NCBI RefSeq assembly: GCF_001543895.1
Contig: NZ_JYIJ01000019.1
Location: 496,001-560,000 of the forward strand
Length of the DNA: 64,000 nucleotides
Direction of reading: 5' to 3'
DNA from: Carbonactinospora thermoautotrophica
Lineage (GTDB): Bacteria > Actinomycetota > Actinomycetes > Streptomycetales > Carbonactinosporaceae
Made by a program: the position numbers and the translations under genes
Shown: in pieces, positions 7,446 through 18,038 of the stretch
Layout of the letters: every line of letters starts with the position of its first letter
Numbering within the stretch: the stretch's first letter is position 1
The notes under the pieces: model-generated
Seen by the model: only the letters and a program-made list of their open reading frames with translations
Database searches by the model: none
What the model was told of the DNA's origin: nothing

Positions 7446-9374
7446 GACGCGCGCCAGGTCGTCGACTGGCTCGTCGAAACCCGTCGTGCGGAGCGCGGCC
7501 AGATCGAGGCTGACCTGCGGCTTTACCTGCTCGGCTATCTCGGCACGAAGATGCCGCCGAAGGACCTGATGGCCGCGGCCACAGCGCTGATCTGCCTGCG
7601 CCACCTCGACGACGAGCTGCTCCGGCCCGAGGAATGCCACGACGTGATCACCCAGCTCAGGCGCCGAGCGGCGGAAGCAGACCCGCAGGATGCGCTCCTG
7701 CTGTCGGAGATTCGCGCGCTCCCGAGCGACGCCGGATGGCTCGCGTCCGTGGTCGACGAACTGATCGAGGCCGCGTGGGGGTGCCGCCAGGCGTTCGAGC
7801 GGTTGCTGGCCGTCCGGGGCCGGCTCAACGTCGCGGACCTCTACGTCGACGCGGTCACCCCCGAACTGGCCCGCCTGATCGCGGGCCTGTCCGGCGCCCG
7901 CGAGCACGCCGAGGAGTTCGGGACGGTACGGGTGGCCGACCCCGCGGCGAGAGCCGGTGACCTGCTGGTCGCGGTGCTCGGGCAGCTCAGCGAAGACAGC
8001 TTCCCGACGTTCGTCGGGGCCGAGTCGGACCCCTTCCTGGCCAGGATCGCCCGCCGCCGGCTGGTCGTACACGGGGTTCCGCCGCACGACATCGACATCC
8101 GCTGCCCGGGCGATCCACTGGTGCCGACGCCGGCCGACGTGCTGGTCACCAGCCTGCCGTACGCTCCGAAAGAGGAGCGCCCTCAGGAGAATCCGCTGGC
8201 CACGGTGAAAGAGCTCACCGACGGCCTCGCCCCCGGCCAGACCGCCGTGGTGCTCGGCCCCGCCGACAACCTCGTCGGCGGCCTCCCGCCGTACCGGCCC
8301 GCCGCCCGGACCCGGAACGAGCTGCTGGCCAGCGGCCGGGTCGAGGCGGTGATCCACCTGCCGGGCGGCCTGGTGCCGTTCCGGCCCGGCTACCAGACCG
8401 CGCTGTGGGTGCTGCGCCGGGAGGAGCCCTCTCCGTGGCAGGGGCGCGTGCTGCTCGCCGACGTCTCCGACCGGGCGCTCACCGACGACGTGGTGGAGAC
8501 CCTGATCTGGGACGTGGTGACCTGGCGGCGGGACGGCTACGAGCCGAAGGACCACAGCCGCGCCATCGCTGTACAGGTCGCGGTCTCCAGCCTGACCTCC
8601 TCCCGGGTGCGGCTGACGGCTCGACGCCCGCCGGCCATCCGCGAGGTCGCCGCCAAGGAGACGATCGCGCGGGTGTACGACCTGGAGTCCGAACTGCAGC
8701 GGATCGCCGATCCGCAGGCCGTCCCCCGCCCCCAGGTACGCAGCGGCCTGGCCGTTCGAGAGTCGGGATCCCCACCGCCGACGGTCGCCATCGGCGCCCT
8801 GGTCAAGGCGAGGCGACTGATCATGGTGAAGGGGGCTCGCCTGAAGACGGGCGACGTCATCCCGGACGGGCAGCACGCCGTGCTCGGCGCACCCGAGGTC
8901 GTGGGCGCGTCCCCGGTGGGCGCCCGTACCGTGGACCGCGCCGTGCTGGCTGAGAAGTACCCGCGGGCCCGGCTCACCGAGCCCGGCGACGTGATCGTGA
9001 CCGTGTCGCCGCGCTTCGGCGTCCACGTGGACCACGACGGGTTCTCCGTGGTCGAGTTCCCGGCCCGGATCCTGCGCATCCCGGAACAGGAACGCCAGCA
9101 GCTCACCCCCCGGGTCCTCGCCGCGCTCCTGGCCGCCGGCCACGCGGGCACCCGGGCGGCGGGGGCGGTCCGTCCGGCCTCGCGGCTGGATGAGCTCTGC
9201 ATCCCGCTGCTGCCGCCCGCTGAGGTGCGGCGGCTCGACGAACTGCTCACCGCGGCGGACGAACGCCGCCGGCTCGCCCGCCGCGAGATCGACCTGCTCG
9301 ACGAGGTGTGCCGCATCGCCGTCACGGGGCTCATCGACGGAACCCTGACCCTCGCACCGACCACGGATCAGTGA
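7293..9374 (+). CDS. HTH plus degenerate N6-methylase-like protein heading the RM operon
   Basis: 693 aa. Residues ~8-50 form an HTH ([26 protein letters not shown]). The centre resembles a type I/PglX-type adenine methylase but key motifs are altered: motif I reads [12 protein letters not shown] (~214) where active enzymes have DPxCGSG, and motif IV reads TSLPY (~287) instead of NPPY. The C-terminal half ([31 protein letters not shown]) resembles a target-recognition region of specificity subunits. GTG7293 follows AGGGGGTGAG. It is 11 bases upstream of hsdM and co-directional with hsdM, hsdS and hsdR. I infer a DNA-binding, probably non-catalytic component or regulator of this system; annotation as an active methylase would be doubtful. 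Confidence 0.7.
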   Translation: MAGTYPDGTLPISMPEIAELAGVRRPVVSVWRRRHPGFPAPIGGDAGRPLFDARQVVDWLVETRRAERGQIEADLRLYLLGYLGTKMPPKDLMAAATALICLRHLDDELLRPEECHDVITQLRRRAAEADPQDALLLSEIRALPSDAGWLASVVDELIEAAWGCRQAFERLLAVRGRLNVADLYVDAVTPELARLIAGLSGAREHAEEFGTVRVADPAARAGDLLVAVLGQLSEDSFPTFVGAESDPFLARIARRRLVVHGVPPHDIDIRCPGDPLVPTPADVLVTSLPYAPKEERPQENPLATVKELTDGLAPGQTAVVLGPADNLVGGLPPYRPAARTRNELLASGRVEAVIHLPGGLVPFRPGYQTALWVLRREEPSPWQGRVLLADVSDRALTDDVVETLIWDVVTWRRDGYEPKDHSRAIAVQVAVSSLTSSRVRLTARRPPAIREVAAKETIARVYDLESELQRIADPQAVPRPQVRSGLAVRESGSPPPTVAIGALVKARRLIMVKGARLKTGDVIPDGQHAVLGAPEVVGASPVGARTVDRAVLAEKYPRARLTEPGDVIVTVSPRFGVHVDHDGFSVVEFPARILRIPEQERQQLTPRVLAALLAAGHAGTRAAGAVRPASRLDELCIPLLPPAEVRRLDELLTAADERRRLARREIDLLDEVCRIAVTGLIDGTLTLAPTTDQ

Positions 9375-9385
9375 GAAGGAGCACC

Positions 9386-11008
9386 ATGCCACCCAGGAGG
9401 AGAAAGGCCACCGAACAGGCGGCCCTGCCGGGCATGCCCACCATGGCCGACCTGCGCGACACCCTGTGGAAGGCCGCGGACAAGCTGCGCGGCTCGATGG
9501 ACGCCGCCCAGTACAAGGACTTCGTCCTGGGCCTGGTGTTCCTCAAGTACGTCTCGGACGCGTTCGAGGAGCGCCGCGAGGCCATCCGCGAGGAGGTCCT
9601 CAAGGACGGCATCCCCGAGTCCCGGCTCGACATGTTCCTCGACGACAAGGACGAGTACGTCGGCCACGGCGTCTTCTGGGTGCCCGAAGAGGCGCGCTGG
9701 TCGCACCTGGCCGCGCACGCCAAGAGCGAGGGCATCGGCGAGCTGATCGACCGGGCCATGGACGCCATCATGAAATCCAACCAGTCGCTCGCCGGCGTTC
9801 TACCCAAGATCTTCAACCGGGACAACGTGGACCAGCGCCGCCTCGGCGAACTGGTCGACCTCATCGGCGACGCCCGCTTCACCGGCCACGGCGACCGGCC
9901 CGCCCGGGACGTGCTCGGCGAGGTCTACGAGTACTTCCTGGAGAAGTTCGCCCGCGCCGAAGGCAAGCGCGGCGGCGAGTTCTACACCCCGGCCAGCGTG
10001 GTCAAGCTCCTCGTCGAGATGCTGGAACCCTACGCCGGGCGCGTCTACGACCCCTGCTGCGGCTCCGGCGGCATGTTCGTGCAGGCCGAGAAGTTCGTGA
10101 TCGCCCACCGCGGCATCCAGCACAAGGACGACATCGCCGTCTACGGCCAGGAATCCAACGAGCGCACCTGGCGGCTGGCGAAGATGAACCTCGCCATCCA
10201 CGGCATCAGCGGCAACCTCGGCCCCCGCTGGGCGGACACCTTCCGCGAGGACAAGCACCCCGACCTCAAGGCCGACTTCGTCCTCGCCAACCCGCCGTTC
10301 AACATGTCCGACTGGTCGCGCACCGTCGACGACCCCAGATGGCGCTACGGCACGCCCCCGGCGAACAACGCCAACTTCGCCTGGCTGCAGCACATCATCT
10401 CCAAGCTCGCCGAACGCGGCACCGCCGGCGTCGTGCTCGCCAACGGGTCCATGTCCTCCAAGCAGTCCGGCGAGGGCGAGATCCGCGCCGCGATCGTCGA
10501 GGCCGACCTGGTCTCGTGCATGGTCGCGCTGCCGCCGCAGCTCTTCCGCACCACCCAGATCCCGGCCTGCCTGTGGTTCTTCGCCAAGGACAAGAGCCCC
10601 CAGGGCGTCAAGCGGCTGGCCGACCGGCGCGGCGAGGTGCTGTTCATCGACGCCCGGAACATGGGCACGATGGTCGACCGCACCGAGCGCGTCCTCACCG
10701 CCGAGGACATCACCCGCATCGCCGACACCTACCACGCCTGGCGAGGCACCGCCTCGGCCCGCGCCAAGAACCTGAAGTACGAGGACGTCCCGGGCTTCTG
10801 CTACTCCGCCACCCTTGAGGAGATCCGCCAGCACGACCACGTCCTCACCCCGGGCCGGTACGTCGGCACGCCCGAGCCCGAGAACGAGGACGATGAGCCC
10901 ATCGCCGACAAGATCGCCCGGCTCACCAAGGAGCTGTACGACGCGTTCGAGGAGTCGGCTCGGCTGGAGAAGGTAGTGCGGGAGCAGTTGGAGCGGATCG
11001 ATGTCTGA
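9386..11008 (+). CDS. hsdM: Type I restriction-modification methyltransferase subunit
   Basis: 540 aa. N-terminal HsdM helical domain ([33 protein letters not shown] is the family signature start), GGEFYTP at ~196, SAM-binding [10 protein letters not shown] at ~221 and catalytic NPPFN at ~302, all intact. It transfers methyl groups to adenine in the complex with HsdS. ATG9386 follows AGAAGGAG. The gene ends inside hsdS (8-base overlap). Confidence 0.95.
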   Translation: MPPRRRKATEQAALPGMPTMADLRDTLWKAADKLRGSMDAAQYKDFVLGLVFLKYVSDAFEERREAIREEVLKDGIPESRLDMFLDDKDEYVGHGVFWVPEEARWSHLAAHAKSEGIGELIDRAMDAIMKSNQSLAGVLPKIFNRDNVDQRRLGELVDLIGDARFTGHGDRPARDVLGEVYEYFLEKFARAEGKRGGEFYTPASVVKLLVEMLEPYAGRVYDPCCGSGGMFVQAEKFVIAHRGIQHKDDIAVYGQESNERTWRLAKMNLAIHGISGNLGPRWADTFREDKHPDLKADFVLANPPFNMSDWSRTVDDPRWRYGTPPANNANFAWLQHIISKLAERGTAGVVLANGSMSSKQSGEGEIRAAIVEADLVSCMVALPPQLFRTTQIPACLWFFAKDKSPQGVKRLADRRGEVLFIDARNMGTMVDRTERVLTAEDITRIADTYHAWRGTASARAKNLKYEDVPGFCYSATLEEIRQHDHVLTPGRYVGTPEPENEDDEPIADKIARLTKELYDAFEESARLEKVVREQLERIDV

Positions 11009-12203
11009 ACTGGAATACGTGGCTTTGAGAGAGTTCGCTGTGCCCGGAGGCCTCGTCGGCGGACCGTTCGGCTCCAAGCTGGTAAGTACGGACTACGTTC
11101 CCGAGGGCGTGCCGGTCATCCGAGGCCAGAATCTGGCGTCTCCCGGATATTTCGACGCTTCAGAATTCGTCTTTGTCTCCGAGGAGAAGGTCGAGCGCGA
11201 TCTGTCCCGAAATCTGGCTGAGCCGGGTGATGTCGTGTTTACGCAACGGGGAACCCTGGGCCAAGTAGGCATCGTTCCGGATGCGCCCTTCCCTCGGTAC
11301 GTGATATCTCAGAGCCAGATGCGAATGAGGGTGGACCGGCGGGTCGCAGAACCACGGTACATCTACTACTGTTTCCGCGATCCACGCATGGTTCAGATGA
11401 TCCAAGCACGGGCGATCACCACTGGCGTGCCGCATATCAACCTCGGCATTCTCGCAGAACTTCCGATTCCTCGGCGCCCCTTGGTTGAGCAGCGCCGGAT
11501 CGTCGAGGTGCTTGGCGCGCTGGATGACAAGATCGCGGTCAACGAGCGGATCGCGCGGAGTTGCGATGAATTGCGGGCACTTCGATTCGTTGACTTTATT
11601 CAGTCGAGTCCTAGCAAGGTCATCGAACGCCCACTCTCGTCGTTTGCCGATTTCGTGAACGGACGAGCTTTCACCAAAAATGCCACTGGCACGGGCCGGA
11701 TGGTCATTCGTATCGCAGAAATAAACTCCGGACCTGGCGGATCGACGGTTTACAACGACATCGATGTGCCCGATCGGCATTTGGCGCGCCCAGGCGATGT
11801 GCTGTTCGCTTGGTCTGGATCACTGACGGTGGCTCGCTGGTTCCGCCCTGAGGCGATTGTCAACCAGCATATCTTTAAGGTCATTCCGCGTGACGGTCTC
11901 CCTAACTGGCTTTTGTTTGAGCTTATAAGAACAAAACTGAAAAAGTTCCAGAGCATCGCGGCGGACAAGGCAACAACGATGGGCCACATTCAACGGCGTC
12001 ACTTGGACGAGCCAGTATCCGCTCCGGCCGATGACGTAGTTTCCCGCTTGGATTCGCAACTAGGTCCGCTGTGGGAACGTGCGCTCACGGCAGAGCAAGA
12101 GTCACTGACCCTCGCGGCGCTCCGCGACACCCTGCTGCCCAAGTTGATGTCCGGTGAGATCCGCGTACGAGACGCGGAAAAGGCAGTGGAGGAGGCACTG
12201 TGA
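11001..12203 (+). CDS. hsdS: Type I restriction-modification specificity subunit
   Basis: 400 aa with two target-recognition domains. The first ends in the conserved spacer [31 protein letters not shown] (about residues 153-182); the second ends in [19 protein letters not shown]. It gives the complex its DNA sequence choice. Base composition is visibly lower in G+C than in hsdM and hsdR (for example 11560-11960), as is usual for swapped recognition domains. Start ATG11001 overlaps hsdM; its end overlaps the hsdR start. Confidence 0.95.
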   Translation: MSELEYVALREFAVPGGLVGGPFGSKLVSTDYVPEGVPVIRGQNLASPGYFDASEFVFVSEEKVERDLSRNLAEPGDVVFTQRGTLGQVGIVPDAPFPRYVISQSQMRMRVDRRVAEPRYIYYCFRDPRMVQMIQARAITTGVPHINLGILAELPIPRRPLVEQRRIVEVLGALDDKIAVNERIARSCDELRALRFVDFIQSSPSKVIERPLSSFADFVNGRAFTKNATGTGRMVIRIAEINSGPGGSTVYNDIDVPDRHLARPGDVLFAWSGSLTVARWFRPEAIVNQHIFKVIPRDGLPNWLLFELIRTKLKKFQSIAADKATTMGHIQRRHLDEPVSAPADDVVSRLDSQLGPLWERALTAEQESLTLAALRDTLLPKLMSGEIRVRDAEKAVEEAL

Positions 12204-15200
12204 CGACCGACTTCGCCTCTCCGCTCCGTGACCTGTCCGAGGCGGAGTGGGAGGCCCTGGCGATGGACACCCTGGGCGAGCTCGGCTGGGAGCCGCGAAA
12301 AGGCGCGGAGATCGCCCCGGGTTCCGGTGAGCGGGAGTCCTGGTCGGAGCTGATCCTGCCCGGCCGGCTGCGTGAGGCGATCGCCCGGATCAACCCGCAG
12401 CTTCCGCCGTCCGCCGTCGAGGACGCTCTCATGGAGGTCACCAGCGCCAGGTCGCGGGACGCCCTGGCCGAGAACCGCCGGGTCCACGACTTCCTGACCA
12501 AGGGCATCCGGTCGGTGGTCTACACCGACGAGCACGGCGCGGAGCACAACCCGACGATCTGGCTGGTCGACTTCCGCGACCCGGAGGCCAACGACTTCCT
12601 CGCGGTCAACCAGGTGACGGTGATCGAGGGTGAGCACCGGCGGCGCTTCGACGTGGTGCTGTACCTCAACGGCCTGCCGGTCGGGGTGGTGGAGCTGAAG
12701 AAGGCCGGGGACGCGCACGCCGACCTGCAGGGGGCGTACGCGCAGCTGCGCACGTACGTCGAGGAGCTGCCGCTGGCGTTCCGCGCCAACGTGGTCTGCG
12801 TCGTCTCCGACGGGATCACGGCCCGCTACGGCACGGCGTTCACGCCGTTCGAGCACTTCGCGCCGTGGAACGTGGACGACGAGGGCCGACCGGTGCCGCA
12901 ACCGCCGGCCAGCGACGAGGACCTGGCGCTGAACCTGGTGCTACACGGCCTGTTCCAGCAGCGGCGGTTCCTGGAGATCCTGCGCGGCTATGTCGCGTTC
13001 GCCGAGACGCCGGGCGGCACGACCAAGCGGATCGCCAAGCCGCACCAGTACTTCGCGGTCAGCAAGGCCGTCGGCAAGACCATCGAGGCGACCCGCCGGG
13101 ACGGGCGCGCCGGGGTGGTCTGGCACACCCAAGGCTCGGGCAAGTCGCTGGAGATGGAGCTCTACGCCCACCAGGTCATGACGCACCCGAGCCTCGGCAA
13201 CCCGACCATCGTCGTGATCACCGACCGCACCGACCTGGATGACCAGCTCTATTCGGCCTTTCTCGCCAGCGAGCTGCTGCCCGAGAAGCCGGTGCAGGCC
13301 GCGACCCGCGACGACCTGCGTACCCAGCTCCTCAACCGTCGTACCGGCGGGATCATCTTCACCACGCTGCAGAAGTTCGGCCGCACCAAGGAGGAGCGGG
13401 ACGCGGGCCAGGCCCACCCGCTGCTGTCCGACCGGCGCAACGTCATCGTCATCGTCGACGAGGCGCACCGCAGCCACTACGACAGCCTGGACGGGTACGC
13501 CCGGCACCTGCGCGACGCCCTGCCCAACGCCACGTTCGTCGCCTTCACCGGCACACCGATCTCCGAGGCCGACCGCGACACCCGCGACGTGTTCGGCGAC
13601 TACATCGACATCTACGACCTGACCCGGGCCGTGGACGACGGCGCCACCGTGCGCGTCTACCACGAGAGCCGGCTCATCCCGGTGAGCCTGCCCAAGGACG
13701 TCGACCCCGAGGTGATCGACGACCGGGCCGACCAGATCACCGCGGGCCTGGACGACGCGGAACGGCAGCGCATCCAGCGCAGCGTGGCGGTGATGAACGC
13801 CGTCTACGGCGCCCCGGACCGGCTGAAGAAGCTCGCCGCCGACCTGGTCTCCCACTGGGAGGCCCGCTCCGCGCAGATGCGCAAGTTCATCGACGGCCCG
13901 GGCAAGGGGTTGATCGTGTGCGCCACCCGGGACATCTGCGCCCGGCTGTACGAGGAGATCATCGCGCTGCGCCCGGAGTGGCACGCCGACGCCGACGACA
14001 AGGGCAGGATCAAGGTCGTCTACACCGGCGACCCCAAGGACGAGCCCCACATCAGGAAGCACGTGCGCCGGCCGTCGCAGCTCAAGGTGATCCAGCGCCG
14101 GGCGAAGGATCCGGACGACGAGCTGGAGCTGGTGATCGTCCAGTCGATGTGGCTGACCGGGTTCGACTCCCCGCCGCTGCACACCCTGTACCTGGACAAA
14201 CCGATGCGGGGTGCCGCGCTGATGCAGGCGCTCGCCCGGGTGAACCGCACCTTCCGGGCCAAGCAGGACGGCCTGCTCGTCGGCTACGCGCCGGTCACCC
14301 AGAGCCTGCACGAAGCCCTGGCCGAGTACACCCAAGACGACCAGGACACCAGGCCGGTGGGCCGCGACATCGACGAGGTCGTGGCCCAGGTCCGCGACCT
14401 GCACGACGTGATCTGCAACGTGATCCTGCGCGGGTACGACTGGCGCGGCAAGCTGGCGGCCAAGTCGGACAAGGCCTTCCGGGAGGCCGTGCTCGGCACC
14501 GTCAACTACCTGCGTGACCCCGCGCTGCCCGAGAACCAGGTCGAGCCCGGGGAAGACAAACTCACGGAAAGGTTCCGGAAGGTCGCGGCGAAGCTGGACC
14601 GGCTCTACGCGCTGTGCGCCAGCAGCGGCCAGCTCAACCCCTACCGCGACGACATCGCCTTCTTCCAGGCCGTACGGGTCTGGATGGCCAAGTTCGACGT
14701 CGAGGACCGCCGGGCCCGCGGCCTGCCGATCCCCGCCGAGATCGCGCTCTACCTCAAGCAGCTCACCGCCGGGGTCATCGAAGCCGGGGGCGTCACCGAC
14801 ATCTACGAGGCCGCCGGCATCGACCGACCCGACCTGTCCCACCTGGACGAGGCGTACCTGGAACGCCTGCGGGCCTCGAAGACGCCCCACCTCGCGATCG
14901 AGGCGCTGCGGCGGACCATCGAGCAGACGATGCGCCGGGTCACCCGGCACAACGTGGTGCGGCAGAAAGCCTTCTCCGACCGGTTGATCGAGCTGATGAA
15001 CCGGTACACCAACCAGCACCTCACCTCGGCCGAGATCATCGCCGAGCTGGTGGCCATGGCCAAGGAGGTAGCCGCCGACGCCGACCGCGGCAAGGCGTTC
15101 GACCCTCCGCTGAGCGAGGACGAGCTGGCCTTCTACGACGCCGTGGCGCAGAACGAGGCGGCGGTCACCGAGATGGGTCCGGGGGTGCTCGCCGACATCG

Positions 15201-15406
15201 CACGCGACCTGGTGAAGACGGTACGCAACTCCGTCACCGTCGACTGGGTCTCCCGCGACGACGTGCGCGCCAAACTGCGCACCATGATCAAGCGACTGCT
15301 CGCCAAGCACGGCTACCCGCCGGACGCCGCACCGGCCGCCATCGACCTGGTCATCCGGCAGATGGAGACCTTCGCCGAGGACTGGTCACCCGAAGCCGGC
15401 CGGTAG
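12200..15406 (+). CDS. hsdR: Type I restriction endonuclease subunit
   Basis: 1068 aa, normal HsdR size. N-terminal PD-(D/E)xK nuclease (FDVVLYLNGLPVGVVELKK, ~150-167), DEAD-type translocase with Walker A HTQGSGKS (~309), DEAH in IVIVDEAHRSHYD (~420) and motif III AFTGTPIS, then the C-terminal assembly helices. It cleaves unmodified DNA after ATP-driven translocation. GTG12200 overlaps the hsdS stop (GTGA). All visible catalytic residues are present, so the system appears functional. Confidence 0.95.
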   Translation: MTTDFASPLRDLSEAEWEALAMDTLGELGWEPRKGAEIAPGSGERESWSELILPGRLREAIARINPQLPPSAVEDALMEVTSARSRDALAENRRVHDFLTKGIRSVVYTDEHGAEHNPTIWLVDFRDPEANDFLAVNQVTVIEGEHRRRFDVVLYLNGLPVGVVELKKAGDAHADLQGAYAQLRTYVEELPLAFRANVVCVVSDGITARYGTAFTPFEHFAPWNVDDEGRPVPQPPASDEDLALNLVLHGLFQQRRFLEILRGYVAFAETPGGTTKRIAKPHQYFAVSKAVGKTIEATRRDGRAGVVWHTQGSGKSLEMELYAHQVMTHPSLGNPTIVVITDRTDLDDQLYSAFLASELLPEKPVQAATRDDLRTQLLNRRTGGIIFTTLQKFGRTKEERDAGQAHPLLSDRRNVIVIVDEAHRSHYDSLDGYARHLRDALPNATFVAFTGTPISEADRDTRDVFGDYIDIYDLTRAVDDGATVRVYHESRLIPVSLPKDVDPEVIDDRADQITAGLDDAERQRIQRSVAVMNAVYGAPDRLKKLAADLVSHWEARSAQMRKFIDGPGKGLIVCATRDICARLYEEIIALRPEWHADADDKGRIKVVYTGDPKDEPHIRKHVRRPSQLKVIQRRAKDPDDELELVIVQSMWLTGFDSPPLHTLYLDKPMRGAALMQALARVNRTFRAKQDGLLVGYAPVTQSLHEALAEYTQDDQDTRPVGRDIDEVVAQVRDLHDVICNVILRGYDWRGKLAAKSDKAFREAVLGTVNYLRDPALPENQVEPGEDKLTERFRKVAAKLDRLYALCASSGQLNPYRDDIAFFQAVRVWMAKFDVEDRRARGLPIPAEIALYLKQLTAGVIEAGGVTDIYEAAGIDRPDLSHLDEAYLERLRASKTPHLAIEALRRTIEQTMRRVTRHNVVRQKAFSDRLIELMNRYTNQHLTSAEIIAELVAMAKEVAADADRGKAFDPPLSEDELAFYDAVAQNEAAVTEMGPGVLADIARDLVKTVRNSVTVDWVSRDDVRAKLRTMIKRLLAKHGYPPDAAPAAIDLVIRQMETFAEDWSPEAGR

Positions 15407-15564
15407 TGCCGGTTCTCGGCGGCACCGACGCCGGGGAAGCGGCTCGCCGGGTTTCACGCGAGTGGAACTCTGGCACCCGTCCGGCGAGCCTCCCACCGAG
15501 TACCGCTGAGCCACCGGTGGACGCCGTGCCCACGCCCGGCTTTGACACCGGCTCAACCGGTGCG

Positions 15565-15605
15565 GCGTGTGCCCCCACCCGTGCCCAACCGGGTGGGGCA
15601 CACGC
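15565..15605. terminator. Terminator hairpin after hsdR
   Basis: GCGTGTGCCCCCACCCG pairs with CGGGTGGGGCACACGC around an 8-base loop, with a single bulged C. It is 159 bases past the hsdR stop and directly left of the IS remnant. No T-run follows. Confidence 0.6.
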
Positions 15606-15608
15606 ACC

Positions 15609-16176
15609 CTAAAGCTGTCACGTAACTTGTTCTCCGGGTTGGGCACAGCTGCTGACCGGTGCCGGTTCGGATCAGCCGGCGAGGGCAAGGTCGTACAGAA
15701 AGGCGATGCCAGCGGCGGTGTCACGCAGGGTGTGGGCCCTGCGCCGGTAATCACGCGGAATCTTCCAGCACTTCATCCGAGCCAGGGTGTGCTCGATCCG
15801 GGCCCGCACACTGCGGTGCACCGCGTTGAGGTCCTCCTGCCAGCCCGGCAACGGCGTGCCGTCCCGCGGGGCCTGCGGTAGGAGATGATCACGCCCGGGT
15901 TGCCCTGGTAGCCGCCGTCGCCCATCACCGCCCGCCTCGCCAGGACCTGGGCGATGCCGGACTCCCGATAGGCCCGGGGAGTCGTTGCGGTTCCCCTGCT
16001 GCGGGTCCCCCACCGCGACCACCAGCCGGGTGTTGGCGTCGATGGCGACCCGCAGATTCGTCGAATACCGGTAGTTCTTCGACCGCTCGGCCACCGTCCG
16101 GTCCCGGGTCGGCACCAGGGTGCCGCCTCGCGATGCACACCTGATCGACGGAGCGGAGTTACGTGACAACCTTTAG
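15609..16176 (-). mobile_element. Internally deleted IS5-like element
   Basis: Bounded by imperfect inverted ends: CTAAAGCTGTCACGTAACT at 15609 and CTAAAGGTTGTCACGTAACT read inward from 16176. Only about 568 bases remain, and the transposase N-terminus is missing. No clear target duplication was seen. Confidence 0.8.
15672..16140 (-). pseudogene. IS5-family (DDE_Tnp_4-like) transposase fragment with frameshifts
   Basis: Recognisable pieces lie in two frames: LRVAIDANTRLVVAVGDPQQGNRND, then in another frame AVMGDGGYQGNPGVIISY (second catalytic Asp in GDGGY), then back to VRARIEHTLARMKCWKIPRDYR (catalytic Glu region). At least two frameshifts and loss of the N-terminus make it inactive. Confidence 0.85.
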
Positions 16177-16238
16177 AGCCCCTCGGCCAACCATGGCTGA
16201 GGAAATGTTCCTGTCCAGATCCCGTCGTTCAAGGTCCC

Positions 16239-17459
16239 TCAGCCGAGGACGACATAAACGTCCTGGACTGCGGTTGTGATCCTTACCGGTTGGTAGAGAA
16301 CGCGATCCCCGCCTCTGCTGTATCCGCCGACAATGTGGCCGTGGATGCGCAGGAAGCCATTTTGCATGCGCAAATACACGGGACCACCGCTGTCCCCCGG
16401 TCGGACAATGACTTCACCAAGCCGTTGCGCCAGGTGGAGATTGCAGCGTTCACGGGTCGTTCCGTCTGACGTCTGGAATGTAAAGCAGCCTGGAGCTGAG
16501 TTGACGATACGCGCAGAGCACTTCTCGCCCGTTCGCGTCCCACTGAGATACAAGGAGTAGCCCACAGGGTCAGCGCTGGCCGACTCCTTGACGGTAATCC
16601 ATGTGCTGGTGACTCGACCACCCACCCAAATACGCCCAGCGAAGCGTGCATCGATCAGAGCACTGTCGTACTGGTCGTTATCTTTGCGCTGAATCAGATC
16701 ACCGATCAGACGTGCGTTATGATAGGCGGTCCGGGAACGCCTTCCGCAGTGACCAGCAGTGACTCCATAGTGCACACGATTCCTGCCGACCGCATAGCCC
16801 GCAGTGCATTCCGATCCCGCTGGCGACCCCATTGCCAACGGAATTCCGCCCTTGAAGGGGGATGAGTCATCCGTACGAGACATCTCGCGGAACGGCTCCA
16901 TCTCCACGAGCCGAACGGCGGCACCAAACTTGTTGAACGTCTCCTCTACCGCTGGCGTGAGCTTTCTTACACCCACCTCCACAGCATTGATGTCATCGCG
17001 AATGTAATGTGCGGTCACAAGCTCGGGAACCTGCTGGCCGCGAACCAGCTTCGAGATCTCGATATCAACCTGTTTCAGGTGGGCACGGCTGTACTTACGC
17101 CACTCAATCGTCACATCACTGGTGAGTGAGGCTTCCCGAATTTGATCCGATAACGCCTCGATCTCGCCGGGGGAGTAACGACCGGGCCGGAGCCGCGCGT
17201 CTCCTTCAATCAATTGCAGGACTACCTGACCCGCGTCGTTGATATACGCTCCCCCATAGCTGGCCGGGTTCTTCTCCACCAGCTGTGTCAATGTGCTAGC
17301 TGTGTCTCCGCTGGACATTTCGACGGCCCTGGCGTTCTCACCCGCACTCACCACATCCTGCTTATGAGGGCTTGTTGGCGAACTCGCGTGAGCGTTAGCA
17401 GTCGTTGCGGCGAGGACACCTGCTCCCGCCAACAGCAACAGCAGTCCAGATAGGCGCAT
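16239..17459 (-). CDS. Secreted streptogrisin-like serine protease with pro-region
   Basis: 406 aa. Signal peptide MRLSGLLLLLAGAGVLAATTANA (~1-25), pro-region ~26-200 containing a chaperone-like module (YGGAYINDAGQVVLQLIEG), then a chymotrypsin-fold protease with His237 (VTAGHCG), Asp265 (DSALID) and Ser357 (RPGDSGGPVY), and Cys pairs around 218/238 and 314/325. An exported precursor that matures by self-cleavage is expected. Start ATG17459 is the first Met before the signal peptide; the longer open frame to 18560 lacks protein character. The gene is divergent from a small protein whose sequence resembles the pro-module. Confidence 0.85.
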   Translation of the reverse strand: MRLSGLLLLLAGAGVLAATTANAHASSPTSPHKQDVVSAGENARAVEMSSGDTASTLTQLVEKNPASYGGAYINDAGQVVLQLIEGDARLRPGRYSPGEIEALSDQIREASLTSDVTIEWRKYSRAHLKQVDIEISKLVRGQQVPELVTAHYIRDDINAVEVGVRKLTPAVEETFNKFGAAVRLVEMEPFREMSRTDDSSPFKGGIPLAMGSPAGSECTAGYAVGRNRVHYGVTAGHCGRRSRTAYHNARLIGDLIQRKDNDQYDSALIDARFAGRIWVGGRVTSTWITVKESASADPVGYSLYLSGTRTGEKCSARIVNSAPGCFTFQTSDGTTRERCNLHLAQRLGEVIVRPGDSGGPVYLRMQNGFLRIHGHIVGGYSRGGDRVLYQPVRITTAVQDVYVVLG

Positions 17460-17564
17460 GACGATATATCCCCGTGGATAAGGAAGTAATCTGGTTACTG
17501 GACAAGGAAATACTTGCGCGTCGAGCCGCGTGCGACAATCAAGGGACGACAGGAGTGACCGACT

Positions 17565-18038
17565 TTGGCTGAAGACAGCTGGACCCGTGTCCGAAAATGG
17601 GCTGATGAGCAAGCTGCGCTGGAAGAGGACTACCGGGCCGCCGTCGCCTACGGGGAGTCGCACCCGGAGGTCTGGGCCGGCACCTGGTTCGAGAACGAAC
17701 CGGTCACGCGGATCGTGGTCGCGTTCGTCGAGGGCTGCGACCTCGCCGAGCACGAGGCAGCGTTGCGCCAGATCCTGCGCCATCCGGACCGGCTGCTGGT
17801 GCGTCCTGCTCCCCGGACGGTGGCCCAGCTCGAGGCCGACGCCGATGTCGTGCGCCAGCGCGTAGCAGGGTTGCCGGGCGTCGTAGGGGTGCTCCCGGAC
17901 GTACACGAGGAGCAGATGCAAGTCCAGGTGATCGTCCACTTCCGCCAGGCGACACCCGAGCTCCTGCGCCGGGTACGGGAGCTGACGTCGCCGATCCCGG
18001 TGGTCGTCCAAGAGCTGGAGCCCTTCGAGGACCTCTGA
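17565..18038 (+). CDS. 157-aa protein resembling a protease pro-domain module, function unknown
   Basis: Starts at TTG17565 after AGGAG. Residues ~35-100 (PEVWAGTWFENEPVTRIVVAFVEG, then RLLVRPAPRTVAQLEADADVV) follow the pattern Trp/Tyr-x-Gly-x-Tyr/Trp-hydrophobic strand-helix seen in alpha-lytic-protease-type pro-regions, including that of the neighbouring protease; a second, weaker module VHEEQMQVQVIVHFRQATPELLRRVREL follows. No signal peptide, so probably cytoplasmic. No catalytic motif. The resemblance is my reading and is not a firm family assignment. Confidence 0.6.
   Translation: MAEDSWTRVRKWADEQAALEEDYRAAVAYGESHPEVWAGTWFENEPVTRIVVAFVEGCDLAEHEAALRQILRHPDRLLVRPAPRTVAQLEADADVVRQRVAGLPGVVGVLPDVHEEQMQVQVIVHFRQATPELLRRVRELTSPIPVVVQELEPFEDL

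Noticed and set aside
7266-9392. 708-codon open frame antisense to the leader methylase-like gene
   Set aside because: No motifs or ribosome site; the plus strand has HTH and methylase-like features.
12941-15310. 789-codon open frame antisense to hsdR
   Set aside because: Shadow frame; hsdR motifs on the plus strand are unambiguous.
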